Numbered from the stretch's first letter, positions 1 to 13,257 are shown. The stretch: 64,000 nucleotides of DNA from Myrica gale (GCA_963930655.1 OZ005611.1:9679501-9743500), one strand, 5' to 3'. The notes: generated by a model from the sequence alone, not told the origin. A program made the numbers and translations.

Positions 1-379
1 TTATGTATTTGAGATGGTGGCAGGACTGACTGGGAAGTGCAAGAACTCTGGTGATTGGATTCTGAACCTGGTAAACAATGTAGTTGATGAGAAAATTAGT
101 TTTCAAGAGTCCTCTGTAAATTTCTAGGCCTGTTATGTATATTACAGTCCATATCACCACAACACCCCCTAATGAAGGTACCTTGACATCCACTCGCAAT
201 ATTTCATTTCTTTCCCCCGTCAAAAGTAAATAAAATTAAAGCACATATGTTGATGGAAATCTGTCTTTTATTTTGCTTCAGAAGTAAATAATGAAACTGC
301 TATTTACATTCTGAGTAGACCATATGGTCTGATGATTCTTGACTTCATTGTTAACATATTTGTGCTGGTTTTATGGTAG

Positions 380-1957
380 AGACGTGGAATGTAACCTGTG
401 TTTACTCGCAATTTCAAGCATCACCTACTCCAAAGTGTTGTATTTCCTTGTCTGCGTTCTACAGTAGTACCATTGTTCCTTGTTCTCACTGCAGCTGCTA
501 TTGCCAAGGACTACCTGGAGCAAGATGTGTAAAGTAAATCCCCTATGCTCTCTCTAGTATATCACATTGTGCTTGGAAGCAACTTCTATTCAAGCTTAAA
601 GATTGAAGATGTCTAAAAGTTTGTATTCCGACTTAAATTTGTTCATTAATTATCTGGTTGGAAGAACGTAAAGCAATTCAAACAGTTTTTCCTCCTTTCT
701 AAAATTTTTTGGCACTTAAAAATCAACGTTGTGGATCTGCCAGACATGGCTTGCTCAGCGACAATTTGAAGTTTTCTTTTCTTCGAGTCCCTTCCAAGCA
801 CCTCATTATTCTTCTGTCTTATATCCGTTTACTTTTTCTTCATTTTCAAAGTGTCTGTTCCCTCTTTATCTTGTCTTAAAACAATTAGGTATGGTGAAAG
901 TCCTCACTTGTTGGAACTACCACATGAAAATGAAGAAGAACCACATCCTCTGGTGAGGTGTTCTCGCCACATGTGCCCTATACAGATTCACTGGCATGTG
1001 AAAGAGAGTTACAGAGAGTACTGGCGGGTCAAGATCACAATCAACAATCTAAATCTTGTGAAAAATTATTCCCAGTGGAACTTGGTGGTGCTCCACCCCA
1101 ACTTGAGGAACGTCACTGAGGTTTTCAGCTTCAACTACCAGGCCCTCGAACCCTATGCAACCATCAGTAAGTTAAACCAAACAACCTATTCTTAGCATTA
1201 TCGTCTTCTGTTGTTGTTTCTACTTTCTTAAGAAACAAATTTCAACATACAACATAAAATGGAGCTATATAGGAAACCAAAGGCATAGACCCTTTTTCTA
1301 ATCTGCCATTGTGCCGTGTATAGAAATTTCAATTCCCAATATCAGGACCCTTTAAGCTGGATATTGAATTTTTTACCTACAAAAAGGAAACAAAAGTGCA
1401 AATGAGTTATCATCATCTCACATTGGCTTGGAGCAGCAGGAGATTGATGCCTATAAATACAATAGACCCATCTTCCACTTAGCAAGGGGAAGGTATTGGC
1501 TTAGAAAAAAAAAATTACCTGTAGGCTATGGGTTTATAGATCCTACTTAAAATGCCTTCTCGATAATATGAAAATCTGCCTTGTACCAGTGAAGTTAAGT
1601 TTTACTGTGGGAGTTATTCTGTTCTCTGTTTTTTGCCTTTTTCTTTCCCCCCGTCATCTTCTTCTTTCTTTGTCAGATGATACGGGGATGTTTTGGGGGA
1701 TCCAGTACTACAATGACATGTTACTTCAAGCGGGGCTAAATGGAAATGTGCAAACCGAGATGCTAATGCACAAGGATCGAGACATTTTCACTTTTAGACA
1801 GGGATGGGCGTTCCCAAGAAGAATCGCGTTCAATGGTGATGAATGTGTCATTCCCCCTCCAGATGAATACCCCGAGCTTCCCAACGTTGCTCATACTGCA
1901 AAAGCACCGCTTTTCATAACTTTCTACTCGCTGTCATTGCTTATAGTACTTATTTGA
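380..1957 (+). CDS. COBRA-like GPI-anchored protein, 3' part (three exons visible)
   Basis: COBRA-like proteins are extracellular GPI-anchored proteins needed for cellulose microfibril deposition and oriented cell expansion. Three exons are visible: about 380-533, 889-1166 and 1677-1957. The first encodes TWNVTC, a CC pair and a Cys-rich CSHCSCYC stretch. The second encodes the family signature RCSRHMCPIQIHWHVK followed by YREYWRVKI and NYSQWNLVV. The third encodes INDTGMFWGIQYYND, GWAFPRRI and the FNGDECVIPPP end. The protein closes with LPN, a short spacer and a hydrophobic tail, as expected for GPI-anchor addition. Donors at 534 (gtaaat) and 1167 (gtaagt) and acceptors ending at 379, 888 and 1676 keep the frame across the joins. 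The N-terminal exons lie before the window; 1-379 looks like intron. Assignment to the COBRA/COBL1-6 group is firm, but which paralogue is not decided. Confidence 0.9.
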
Positions 1958-2074
1958 GCAACTAGGGACTGCATTTATATTTCATTAAATCATATAAATA
2001 TAAGTTAATTCTTTAGCTTTGTTTTTGCTCATAATTTTTCAGGACAGAAAAATTAGCCTTTTTTCTGAATAAAA

Positions 2075-2290
2075 AAGGGGATCACAGTGGAATCACTATT
2101 CCGTCCCACTTAAACCCGAGATTACCTCATGACGTGAAACCCCTGCACGACAATAATGAGACACACAACATCTTACAAGTGCCTAAGCTCGAGGGCACCA
2201 GAAACCCCCAATTACCCAGCAAGGCAGTGGAGAGTTTCAAACCCTGGTCCTCGTGGTCAGAGTTATAGACCACCCCCACGAGTGAGGACA
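2075..2290 (-). mobile_element. tRNA-derived SINE-like element
   Basis: Read on the minus strand, this has a pol III A-box-like GTGGTCTATAACTCTGACC near 2265 and a B-box-like GGTTTGAAACTC near 2235. A body of about 150 bases follows, ending in a T-rich tail at about 2075. Spacing and order fit a tRNA-derived SINE. Target duplications were not resolved. Confidence 0.4.
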
Positions 2291-2334
2291 GAAGTGAGTT
2301 AATTTAAGGACCTAATAGATATATGTAGCAATGC

Positions 2335-2535
2335 ACCATTAGGGGTGGTGGCTTAGTGGTGTGTGGATTATGCCTAAGATCTAAGACTTGCTTTCTCAAC
2401 GACGGTTTGAATTACGGTAGTCTTATTATACTTTGGTGGTCCCCAAGCCATGTGAAATTCCCAAATTTAAGTAGTAATGGAGTTTAGGTCTGACTTCATG
2501 TTGATCCATCTCCTAAAGATTTTTTTTTTTTCTAA
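2335..2535 (+). mobile_element. tRNA-derived SINE-like element
   Basis: An A-box-like GGTGGCTTAGTGGT lies near 2345 and a degenerate B-box-like ACGGTTTGAATTACGG near 2400. The body is about 100 bases and ends in a run of T at 2520-2533. It differs in sequence from the neighbouring minus-strand SINE-like element, so it is a separate family or an old diverged copy. Confidence 0.45.
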
Positions 2536-2540
2536 ATATA

Positions 2541-3546
2541 TATAATATATATCTGTAGTAGTGCTCTCAACATCACTTCAAAACATCCCCGCACAAGAAT
2601 CATGAATCAGGATTTGTAACATTTCCCAATTTCCTAAGTTGAGTTATTTGGCCGGAACCTGAAAACGAAATAAATTTTCTGCCTTTTCTTGTCGTTTAGA
2701 ATTCTGAATCATTAACTTTAGTGTGGATATTCTCAAACTTGTCTCTTTTGTGGGGAATGCATGAGAGATATTCACCTTTTTAAATGTATTTAAGGAAAGA
2801 GACATGCTCCCTGTTCTCAAGCAACAACAGTATTTTCTTTCCCTCCCAAGATCCCTAACCTCATACATTCAGCCTCGTAGGACCCTATTTATTTATAATA
2901 ATTTATTTTCCTTTCCTATGTAATTTACTTGAATAACACAAAAAGCCAACAATAGTGAAACAACTATTTCTGAAGGCCGCCTTCCCAACCCCGGAAGGGA
3001 AGATCGAATTGAGAACCCTGCAGGGCACAATCAAATAATTTCTTTCCTCACTGGCTAACCAGGAATAAACATGCATTTCCTTAAAAGCATTTTACAAGGA
3101 CAGATTATAGTGCCACAACAGACTAACAAGTAATGTGCATCCAAACAGGCCTGAAAATCTCTGCACTAGAGTTTGGATTCCGCAATAGTGGAAACTTCAA
3201 GGAGCAATAAATGGAGCAAACAACTTCCATGTATTATGATCTCTCCGAAAGGTACACAATGGGGAAGACTTAAACATCAAATATGTTCTGAGTTACCACC
3301 TCCGATAAGTCAACTGCCAGAAATGAATAATTTTCTGGCGATGACTACCAGGTGCAAATGAAGATATTAACTCACAAAAGGGAAAAGGAAATGAAAGAGC
3401 AAGAATCAAAATGCGCAAAGCCGCGCACCAAGACCGGAAGAACCGAACTTTATCCCGCACAAGGCAAACAACAATTCAGGTAGCAGACATGGCAATGCCA
3501 ATTTAGGAGAAGGGAAGAAATACACATTTCTGGACAGATGATAAAC
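2541..3546. other. Intergenic, between COBRA-like and bZIP genes
   Basis: No coding exon recognised. The right part (about 3370-3546) is likely the 3'UTR of the minus-strand bZIP gene, whose stop codon is at 3547-3549. Confidence 0.4.
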
Positions 3547-5973
3547 CTATATGCGGACTGGACCACTCACGGGGTCACGGCCTGAATTGGCATCTTTGTG
3601 TTTCAAAGAGAGGTTAGAGAATTGAGAATCTAGGTCTTTGCTGTTAGCTCGACGATGGCTAGAAGATGGCTGCTGCTGCTGCTGCTGATACAAGGTTCGT
3701 AGCCTCCCAATCTCTCTCTCCAATACTTCCTGCTCCACTGAAAATGACCTGCCACATTTTAGTCTCTCTCCAAAATAATGGAATGCATCTGTGCATGTAA
3801 ATATTTGCTGTCCAGAACGAAGAAGATCAATAATCTCCTTCTTGATTTATTTATGTACATAACCTTCGAATCTCCTTCCAGAGCTAATTGATACAATCCT
3901 GCGACTTGGTACACAGTGTACTTTAATATACCTAATAAAAGTCCCCCATTTAAAAGATTTTTCACTATAAGTTACATTTTGGAGCTTGCCAAAAGATTTT
4001 GGAGAGCTTCAAAAGAAAATTTCACAAAAAATTACCAGGTCAGCATGTAACACTTTGGGAAATGCAACCAAGTGGTTTAAATCTCCTAATGTCCTTGCCT
4101 CCCTTTGTAAATTAGGGTAACTGTCAGCGTTAAAGTCTCCCCAATGTTTCTTACTACTTCCAAGTCAGATTGTTCCTCGAGAGCCTCTTTTCAAGGTTTC
4201 TAAATATCTTTAAACTGCAAACATACGAAGCACAAAATGTAGTTTGGGACATGTCTCCTCCTCACCATGCAATTTTATGCCTCTTTCCAAAATGAGTTGT
4301 CGAATATAGAGGCACTCATTTTCAACAACCCCCCCCCCCCCCCCCGCCAAAAAAAAAGTGTTGACATTCCTAGTCACTTGATAAACAGCACCTATTTTAA
4401 GCAATACCAACAGGTGTAAGGAACGCAACACAGGTACAAACGACGTCTATAAGCAAAAGCCCTACATAGTCAAGAATAGAAGCTTACAATATTTGATAAG
4501 CTGCTCCTGAGCCAAACTTTCAACACGTTGTTTAAGGGCTTTGTTCTCCATGCTCAGAATAAGACTCTGCTGGTTGAGAAATTCAAGTTCAGCGGAAACT
4601 TCAGACCCTTCCGTCTGCAAAGTACACATGGAGATGGTATCTGAGCTTTTTACAACAGCATAAAATTCACCTATCTAACGCCAAATCAACAATGAAATCA
4701 ACTTCAGTGATACTTGCCTGTAAAGCTTGTACATTTCTCTCAAGCTCAGCAATGTACTGAAGCTTCCGGACTCGTGAACGTTGAGCAAATTGCCTGCACC
4801 AAATACCATTCAATAATTTTACCATCCATAGTACAGCAACCTTTCTCCTCTACTTTGCATGTCGTTATCATATGATTTTACCATTATGTAAATGAATAGC
4901 AGTAGGCACTGAAGCATATAAGGATAGTCTAGTCAATGTTCCCAGTGAAAAAATATGTACACCTTTATCAATTAAAGAGAACACAGCTCATTGCAATTTT
5001 TCCACAAGAGGCAATATTAAGACTATAATTCTGAACAACATTAGCTACATACCAGATGCAATCAATCTTGAAGCGTTCGAGAAAAATACATTGGAAAACA
5101 AAAAAGATTACTGTATGAGACATCACTTAATACACGCAATAACAGAAAGGAGCAGCTATGGTCAAAGTGACCACCACTGTCAGTTTTATACATCATAGTT
5201 ATTAAAGCAAATTAAAGCAACTGAACATAAAGCACAGTTAAACTGGGCACATACTGTTTAGCACGTTTTGTATCTGTCTCTGACGCAGATGGCTTAGCAT
5301 GAGAACCATCCCTTCTTTCAGAAGAAGCTTTTGGATCTTGTGAACTGTATTCAACTTGATCCTGCTTCTCACTATCTGTACATGGAAACCCATAAGCTTC
5401 CTGCAGTGGACATGATGATCCTGAACTCTGACGTACTGTGTTATCCCTGACAGGACGGCTACTTGGGTTAGCAACGGCATTAAAAGATGATTCCCATGCC
5501 CTATTCTTCTGCTTTGGCAAGTTGATCTCTGCATATAGTGAAGCATGCTGTGCATCTATGTGATGATCAAAGTCTTGAGATCCCCAAGAAGGTACAGAAA
5601 CCAAATTCTTAAAGTTGTAGTCATCCTGAGATGCATAATCTAAGTTAGAGATATTTGCTACGTCTATGTAGGCAAAGGAATCACTAGACGAACGCCTATG
5701 ACCTCCTCTACGAACAGGTGTTTCTGGCTCATTAAGTAGATCATCAAGCCAAGAAGGTTGCTCCTCTATGAGAAGGCTCTCAGAGGAAGTACGCTGGTGG
5801 TGTGTGTTTCCCTCTCTAGGCTTTTGAAACACTTTTGATCCAAGCGCAAGACTCGGAACATAATCAGCATAAGATGAGGAAACACACGGAAATGGACTTT
5901 TAGGAGGAAGTAGAGCATGCTTTCCAGAGCACATCAAATTTCTGATGTTTGATGATCCCTTGGAATTCGCCAT
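3547..5973 (-). CDS. bZIP34/bZIP61-type transcription factor (group E)
   Basis: Nuclear DNA-binding transcription factor. Coding exons are 5973-5255, 4793-4718, 4614-4488 and 3737-3547, together 1113 bases or 370 aa plus stop. The N-terminal 230 residues are Ser-rich and contain [13 protein letters not shown] and [15 protein letters not shown], typical of this bZIP group. The basic region [16 protein letters not shown] is split by the first coding intron after KRAKQ. It runs into [15 protein letters not shown] and leucine-zipper heptads, then [15 protein letters not shown] and a Gln run. The usual Asn of the basic-region signature aligns with Lys here, which as I recall is also the case in Arabidopsis bZIP34/61. 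The second coding intron uses a GC donor (AG|GCAAGT at 4717-4712). The ATG at 5973 was chosen because an acceptor lies just upstream, at 5994, in a 5'UTR. The family is known for roles in pollen and reproductive development; function here is inferred from homology. Confidence 0.9.
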
Positions 5974-7600
5974 AGGATATGCAGAACCCACCCCTGTCAA
6001 ATAATAAGGTATGAGATAACAGATATGAATAAAAAACATCACATTAAAACCAAGTTTTAAGAAACAGAACCGAAAAATGCCAAATAAAATTCACGGAAAG
6101 GCATCATCCTCAATAAACCATTTGGCAATAAGGATCTTCAACAAACAAAGGAGAATAGAACAATCAAAAGGTCTAAAAAACAGTGTTGAAAATTGACAGT
6201 AACTTACCTCGGTAAATTCCTACAGTTCCTTTTTCATAAGTAAACAGTATCATCAGATAACAATTTCACTCAAGCCCTTAGCCTTTCCCAGGTATCTCGG
6301 CAAAAGAAGGGTTTTAGGCAGTTGGCATATTAGTGCCAACTAGCTACAACACTTCAAAATGATCGACATTATTTAAATGGAAATGAGACCAAAACACAGG
6401 CAGCACCCATACCTTCAACCATATATCAGTCCGTCTAGAATAGCAACAATTATTTTAGATTGAACTGATGGATATCATTTACGTATCCAGGCTCTGTGTC
6501 TCAATAATATCTAGAAACATTGTGGCATTTTAGGCATCCATCAAAGTGTGACATCAAACTTCGAACGAAACAATTTCCATCCACGCATGATTATTTGAAA
6601 ACAAAGCAGGGACTTCATACATGGTGGATCCAGCCAATGGAGTCCTTACATTGCACAAAAAGGAAGACTGGTGTCTTAGAGCTTATACGGCACATGGCAA
6701 GACTGCCAGTTTTTTAGTCCCATCTACCTTCGAAGAAACTCAGGTGAGTTTTTCTCTCTCGATGCAAATAATATTTCCGGAGTCTTTTGATACAGATTTG
6801 CTTGTCGAACCAAGGCATAGTGATCCATAATTCAATCAAGGAAATCCGGAAACAAAACTTATCCTATTATCTTATGAAGCAGCTAATCTAAATGTAAGAG
6901 TAACTGAATAATTTGAAAATTTAAATTACAGAGCTGGCAACAATATACACCAACTTTCAGACAGTACAAGCTTACTAATTCAAAGGTAAAGCCCCAATTT
7001 TCCGCTCGGCAGGCAACAAGAAAACTGGTGGAGACGAAGGATTCTAGATCCTTAGCTAAGCAACCCAATGCGTCAAGCTCCGTTCAGTGAAGATTTTGCT
7101 TGCTTTCTCAGGTCCCAAACAATAGAAAAATCAAGGTCCGAAATTTCAGTTTATTTTCCGTTCCAACATTTTTTTTTACAGACCAAACAAACATCAGCAG
7201 AGAAACAGATAAGGACATAGCTCGTAATTTAAAGATTAGTGCTTTGACGAAACGAAATGTCGCAATGTATGGGATTAGAAAATAAGTAAAAGGGAATTGG
7301 AACTGATTAAATGAATTGTTAACGAAATTGGAAACATATTTGTTTTCCGGTAGCAAAAAACAAAAAACACTGCTTTTATTCTAATCTCGTTTTTCAAAAG
7401 AAGTACCTTTGGATTCAAGAACCGAGATCTCGAAATGGAAATGCGAAGAGGATTGTGGGAATGAATCGGAGCAGCCTTTCTCTCCCCTAGGGTTTTTCCT
7501 TTGTGTTCCCTGTCTGGAAGACTCTCTCTCTACTCTCTCTCCTTGTCGAGCTGTGGGGGTTGAATAAGAACCTGGAATTGATAGTGTAAAATGGGAATTA
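5974..7600 (-). promoter_or_regulatory. bZIP gene 5' leader: UTR exon, 1.4-kb UTR intron, upstream region
   Basis: An acceptor (minus-strand TTGACAG) ends at 5994, leaving a 20-base leader piece before the ATG. A plausible donor AAAG|gtactt lies at 7407/7406, so a noncoding exon covers about 7407-7570 and the intron about 1.41 kb. CT-rich runs at 7515-7545 are typical of plant leaders. No coding potential is supported in the intron. The transcription start is not defined. Confidence 0.55.
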
Positions 7601-9167
7601 AAAAAATACAGACACAAAATTACTGCAAGAGAAAAACAATAAAAAAAAAAGTTATTTGAAGCTAAATTCTCATACTTTCACCTCCACTGATCTCTACCAG
7701 ACCCTGTTCTTCTTTTTCAAAGAGAGAAAAATGCATGTGCCATTTGAACAGTTAATAAGGGTCCAATTGTTTAATTTCTTTGATCTAATTTATATAAATA
7801 AAAAAGCCAATCGGAGAAAGAATAAAGAAACCAGAAAATTAGCACTAATTTTGAGAAGATTTACCAGACTATCAAAGCGATAGTTGACTTAGTTTTATGA
7901 TGGATCCAACGTCCCTCCACCAACGAGATTTACTACATATTATCCTTCTTTTTGAGGAAGGGAGAATGGAGTTGGTTAGAAAAGCTAAATTTGACTTCTT
8001 TGGGGCACAACGGGGGCTAAAATATAATTTCTTACCTTCGTTATGAGATTACAGCGAATTGGGTGGAATATTTTGTGATTAGGACTTGAGGAGTGAGTTA
8101 ATTACACGCAAAGGGTGCAACATGGAGCAAGTTGTAGATTGATTACCAAGGATAAAAAGTGGCATTTTATGAAAAGATGTGGAGAGAGAGATATCACATA
8201 AAGGGCCAATTTGGGACAACCAACGCCATACATGAAGTGAGTCAGAAGGCAACAAATTCCATCTGTACATTACCAGACATGTCCGCATGATCGAGTCCGC
8301 ACAATTCCTCAGATGCGGTCGAAGCTTCCCACCTCTGAAGGCATACACTCTCTCTCTCTCTATCGTCTTAACCAGCCGAATTTTACTTGAGATTTTCAGA
8401 GAGGGGTGTTTGCAAGTCAAAATTTTGATCATATTAAAATTTTAATTTATTAAAATTAATTAAAAGTAGATTTAGTTTATAAAAAGTAAAAGAGAAAGAT
8501 GATTTAAATATTTTTTATATTTATTATAATAAAAAGAGATAATTTGATAAAAAGAAAAAATATTTTATAATTATTTTATTAAACTCAAATTTTAGGATAA
8601 CTAAAATATTTGATGTAATAGAGTTGGTGATCCATTCACTTGGGAAAGAAAGAAATTGCCAATCGAATCTTAAATTGACCATTTACCTTCAACTTAATTG
8701 GAAAACCGACCCTCTTGCGTGTAACTTCCCTCCAATAAATCTAAATAGTTCGACTTTGGCAGAGAACAGGAAACAGTTCTTTAAAGCTCATTAACCAAGA
8801 GAAGAACATAATGACAATAATCAGACGTCTAAAAATGTGAGTGAATGGACATGATCTCTGCACATAGGACACTGATGTTAATCGCCTATATATTCCACAA
8901 AATTTCTGAACGAGGATATTTCATAGAAACTGAGATTCGACAGGCAGTTGCATCAGCCATATCAAGAACAATTCTATACAATTTTATATGGCCATGCATG
9001 TATCGAAAGCAATTTTATACTGGCTCTCGAGGATAGCATGTCACTTCAAAGACTTTCCACTACTGAGATACAGAAATGATTATGTATTGTGATTTCCGTG
9101 TCTCTTTTTTTTTCTCTTGGCGATTTCCGTATCTCGATAACACAAGTAAAATGATAAACAGGTGGAC
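7601..9167. other. Intergenic, between bZIP promoter and MRS2-4 3' end
   Basis: Mostly AT-rich with no recognised coding exon. Very AT-rich 8430-8620 contains words (aattttagg, ataatttgataaaaag) also found in the MITEs at 13.6 and 16.6 kb and may be an eroded copy. A short CT microsatellite lies at 8346-8362. The last 200-300 bases before 9168 are probably the 3'UTR of the transporter gene. Confidence 0.4.
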
Positions 9168-12100
9168 TTATGAACCAAGCAGCTTCTTCCATCTGGCATA
9201 TCCTAAGATAAGCAGGAAAATCAACACACAACCGGCTGTACTGCCTCCAACAAAGTACCCGAATATCCCGTCTACTTTGTACAATGTACAAGGGATATTC
9301 ATACCAAACACCCCAGCTATCAAGGTTTCCATTGCAATAGAAAATGATGCGATGGTCAATGTCAACTGCAGTTGAATAAGTTCATTTCGCTGGTTGTCGA
9401 GTTGGATGTTGACATAGTCTTCTGTGTCATCAATATACTCTCGAACCTACAAACCGAATAGAAAAATTGCGAGCTCCAGTAAATACCGAAAAGATGATCC
9501 AAAAAATAATTATGCCAGATTTGCTTTAAATTAACTAGAAAACTGTAAAAAAAGATTAGCATCTCTCTCACTGTACAGTAGCTTCTCAGCACAAGCTTAG
9601 CTGCCCATTCCTAGCACCATTTCATACAACTTGCCGAAAAACTGCTACATTCTCTGAATACCCAATATCTCAAAATATATGGAATCCCCCATAACACTAT
9701 AAAAAAAGAACCCCAACGTGCATGTCTTTATGCCTAAATGTTTTTTTTTGTCAGCTCAGTAAAATATAACCTGAAAAGAAGAACCAATTGACCAATCGCA
9801 CGCCACTATTTTTCTCCTGATTGGCATAAGTCTGCAAATCATTTAACATGTTACGGGGGAGCGTACCCTGAAGCCCATGAGTATCAAGCTTTAATGTGAG
9901 AATGGGCCAGATTGGCAACCATCAATGGGAGAGATTGGTAGGTATCGAATCCGTTAACCTCTCCTTTCAGCGAGCCATTCTTGCCCAATTGAAATTCTTT
10001 CTATATGTGTGGCTCCAAAGCTTCTCTTAACTCGAAATGGGCCCAAACTGAACCCTCACAAGATGGGTATCTAATGGGTTAACCTAGTCTCTCAGCACAT
10101 TCTTGCCCAATTGAAATTCTTTCTATATGTGTGGCTCCAAAGCTTCCCTTAACTCGAAATGGGCCCAAACTGAACCCTCACAAGATGGGTATCTAATGGG
10201 TTAACCTAGTCTCTCGGCAAGCCATTGTTGCCTAATCCCAATTGATTCCAAGTTGGGTTTTGTGTGGCTCCACTGCTTCTCTCAACTCACAATTAGCCCA
10301 AATTGAACCCTCAGAAGATCTGAAACCATTGAAATCTCAAAATTTCTAATACGCCATGAGCTTTGTGCATTAGTATCATGATGGTTCTAAGTTTCTCTAT
10401 CAGGTATTAAACCCAATTTAACAAAGCATGTCTATCCTATGGCCTAAGAATGGGATGGTTCAACAGGTAAATGGTGCAACTGAATTTTTTTGAAAGACTT
10501 TTAACATTCCCCTTGACCATCCATAGGTTATTAAATCAAAAATGAATATTTGTGAAGCAGCCACCCTTGAAAGAGTGTGTAACAGCTATAATCATGAAGA
10601 GTGGTACTCACGGACAATATCTTGTTGCGAGTTCCATCCAGCTGCATAAAATAAGCTTCAAGCAACATTTCCAAATCCTCTACATCGTTATCATCTTGAA
10701 AGTGGCCAGTCACCAAACTTCCGCTCCTGGTAGAACTAACTCGAGGAAGATGGGGAGAAATGGCAACTATACTATTTGAAGCCACAGCTCCCAGTATAGC
10801 CTCAGATTGCTGATTCTGGATCCGTTTCCTTGTCAAATATAAATGTGCCATGTCTTCATTGTCATCTAATAGATGTTCAATTTCATCCCTTACCTGAAAT
10901 TAGACAGATATGTTCTCCTCATTATAGATTATATACTACATACATAGTGGAAGATAGAGAGAAAATCATAAACAACTGCAAGAAGAAATATACTAGTTTC
11001 AAATAAAACTGCATCTCAAAACACAGAGATAGAATAGACTGATAAAAAAACAGAAACACAAATAGATAGATAGACAAAGATACGGCCATGAAGATAAAGC
11101 GTATAATCTCCTTTTATGACACGATAATACAGAACTGAGATGACAATATTTTTAGTTCACGGGATAACACAAGTCTCAACAATTCATTTATTCTTGTAAA
11201 TTGAATGTTAATTAACAGATTAGACATTTCCACTAAATATTGCGTGCAAACATTTAACCCCTTTCTCGGATGTTCTCCAAAGTCTCAAACCACATCTTCC
11301 CCTTTCCAACCGGCAAAAATCCCCACCCCCAAAAAAAAATCAGAGAGAGAGAGAGAGAGAGAGAACCAAGTCAAACAAGTATCTATTTATATTAAATGAT
11401 TTGCATGCTCATAATTTTGCAGAACTTTTAGTTCCTCTTACTCCAAGGCACAAAGTCCACATTGCATAAGGTAATCTTTAGGCGAGACGAAAAAAGGAAT
11501 TATAATCAGTCCCTAACTGGAAGGGCAGTATAGCTCTTAAAAGAACTCTTAGCACAATAGAGAGAAATGTAAATGTCCTTGGAGCAGAGAGAGAGAGAGA
11601 AGTTCTTGTTTCTCTGCACCCTCGACACTTTTCATCAGGAGGTGAGAATATATAATAAAGAAGGAAATCAGAGAGATATGAGAACAAACAGAAAGAATGA
11701 AAGAAAATTTATCAAGCGTACCTTTTGAACACGAGCAAGCAGACGGGTAAGATTGCTTTTGAGACTCCTCACATGCTCAAGATTCTTTGTGCTAACATTC
11801 CTAGCCAATTCATCCAACACAGGATAAGCAGTTCTCTCAAGATCTGCCACATTGGAATCCAAATATGTACAGACAACCTCCAACGCAATCTCCAGAACCT
11901 GAAATTCAAACGGAAGTTCACACTGCAATCCTTCAGTGGCTTCTGGAACAGGTAGCCATTGTCTGCCCGTTGATACAAGCATTCCATTATCTTGTTCGTC
12001 TATCTGGCCCTCTCCAGATAATGGGATTCTATGAGGAAGTTGTTGCTTTAGCTGATCCACAAATGGACGAACCTCCAGACGTAGAGGATCAAGCAACAGC

Positions 12101-13257
12101 AATTCTTCAGCTGTAACTATAGCTTTGATAAACTCTAAATTGACAACCATGGCTTTCTCCCTGGCTGCAAAGGAAGTAAAGAGTTTAGTTTCATTGTGTC
12201 GTCAGGATCAGCCTCTACAAATGCTAGCAGCAGTCAGAAAGCAGGGACTGCTCCCAGCTAAATTTGAAATTAATCACTCGCGGGTGCGCCAAGTATCATA
12301 ACTTTTGTTTAAAACCTCTAAAAGTTTTTTTTAAAAAAAAGTTGTTAGATTCAGACAATCATAATGAGCAAATCTGCATCAAATTCCATGAAACTCATTC
12401 ATTTCAACAACAGTGTATCCGTTACAGGTAAATAAGGTATTGGAGCAATAAAAAATCAAAATATAAAAGTTGCCATTATATGTCGAAATTTGCCTGCACA
12501 TTAGCACAAAGTTCTGGGTTAAAAACCGGTAAACAGACCCTTATCCAGCATCCACAAACATGTACAATTTCATCCAACATGCCAAATGGCAAATAATTAC
12601 AAATACAAAGACCGACCCCATGAAAAAAATAATTAAACAAATACAGAGAGAACCAAAAAATCAAACAATAAATCCACCACTATGATTGTCCTCAACAGCA
12701 ACGTAAGACTAAACTCGAGACAAATTGAATAGATAACCCCAATGCGCGTCAACGCATCCAACCAAAGTCCAAAGTAAGCGGACGCTAGCGACTAAAATCC
12801 TCTCTGAAAAGTATAGATAGTCGTTTGAAGTCGCCACAAGCCGCTTCGTTTGACGCCGATAAATAGATACCAAGACTAAGAACCATCCCACTGATAAAAT
12901 TATAAACGAAAAGAATCAAGGAATGGTATTACCAAGGATATTGGAGGAATGAGAGAAGACAGGACCAAGGATCCTCAAATCCCTAGCGGGAATACCGGCG
13001 CGCTGAATGATGGCGCTCTTATCGCACTCGACCAGCTCAGACAAACCCGACCGATCGACTCTCATCCATAGCTTCGCTCCTCCGGTCTTCTTCTTCCCCT
13101 TCCCCAAGCCCCCTCCTCCTCCTCCTCCTATCAAGCTGTTGCTGTTGTCGTTGTTCGAGGGCGATCCGGCTCCTCCCATCGGCGGCGACGGGGAGGCAGC
13201 CGGCTTCTTCGAGCGGCGACTACCCATTCGAGGAAATGAGGCGGCCTTTTTACCCAT
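9168..13257 (-). CDS. MRS2-4: MRS2-4/MGT6-type magnesium transporter (CorA superfamily)
   Basis: CorA/MRS2-type Mg2+ channel in an intracellular or plasma membrane. Exons are 13257-12933, 12164-11722, 10893-10612 and 9446-9168, together 1329 bases or 442 aa plus stop; the Arabidopsis homologue is about 436 aa. The N-terminus [18 protein letters not shown] with a Gly-rich linker leads into [47 protein letters not shown] and [16 protein letters not shown]. Next come the long helices ([39 protein letters not shown]). Near the C-terminus are two membrane segments; the first ends in the diagnostic GMN ([11 protein letters not shown]) and the gene ends [10 protein letters not shown]. Intron phases join cleanly, for example G|CC giving NILAREKAM. 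The match to the MRS2-4 subgroup is close along the whole length, so paralogue assignment is fairly safe. Confidence 0.93.
9976..10320. repeat. Tandem repeat (about 122-125 bp unit) inside MRS2-4 intron
   Basis: Two near-identical units start at 9976 and 10098, each beginning CATTCTTGCCCAATTGAAAT and carrying GTGTGGCTCCAAAGCTTC and CTAATGGGTTAACCTAGTCT. A third, clearly diverged unit follows at 10223-10320. A partial unit precedes the first copy. All lie in the intron between the last two exons of the transporter gene. Confidence 0.85.

Noticed and set aside
1-379. Additional COBRA-like coding exon before 380
   Set aside because: No frame in this stretch matches the family residues expected before TWNVTC; it reads as intron.
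4329-4346. Poly-C run in bZIP intron as a regulatory element
   Set aside because: Simple homopolymer of uncertain length, no conserved context.
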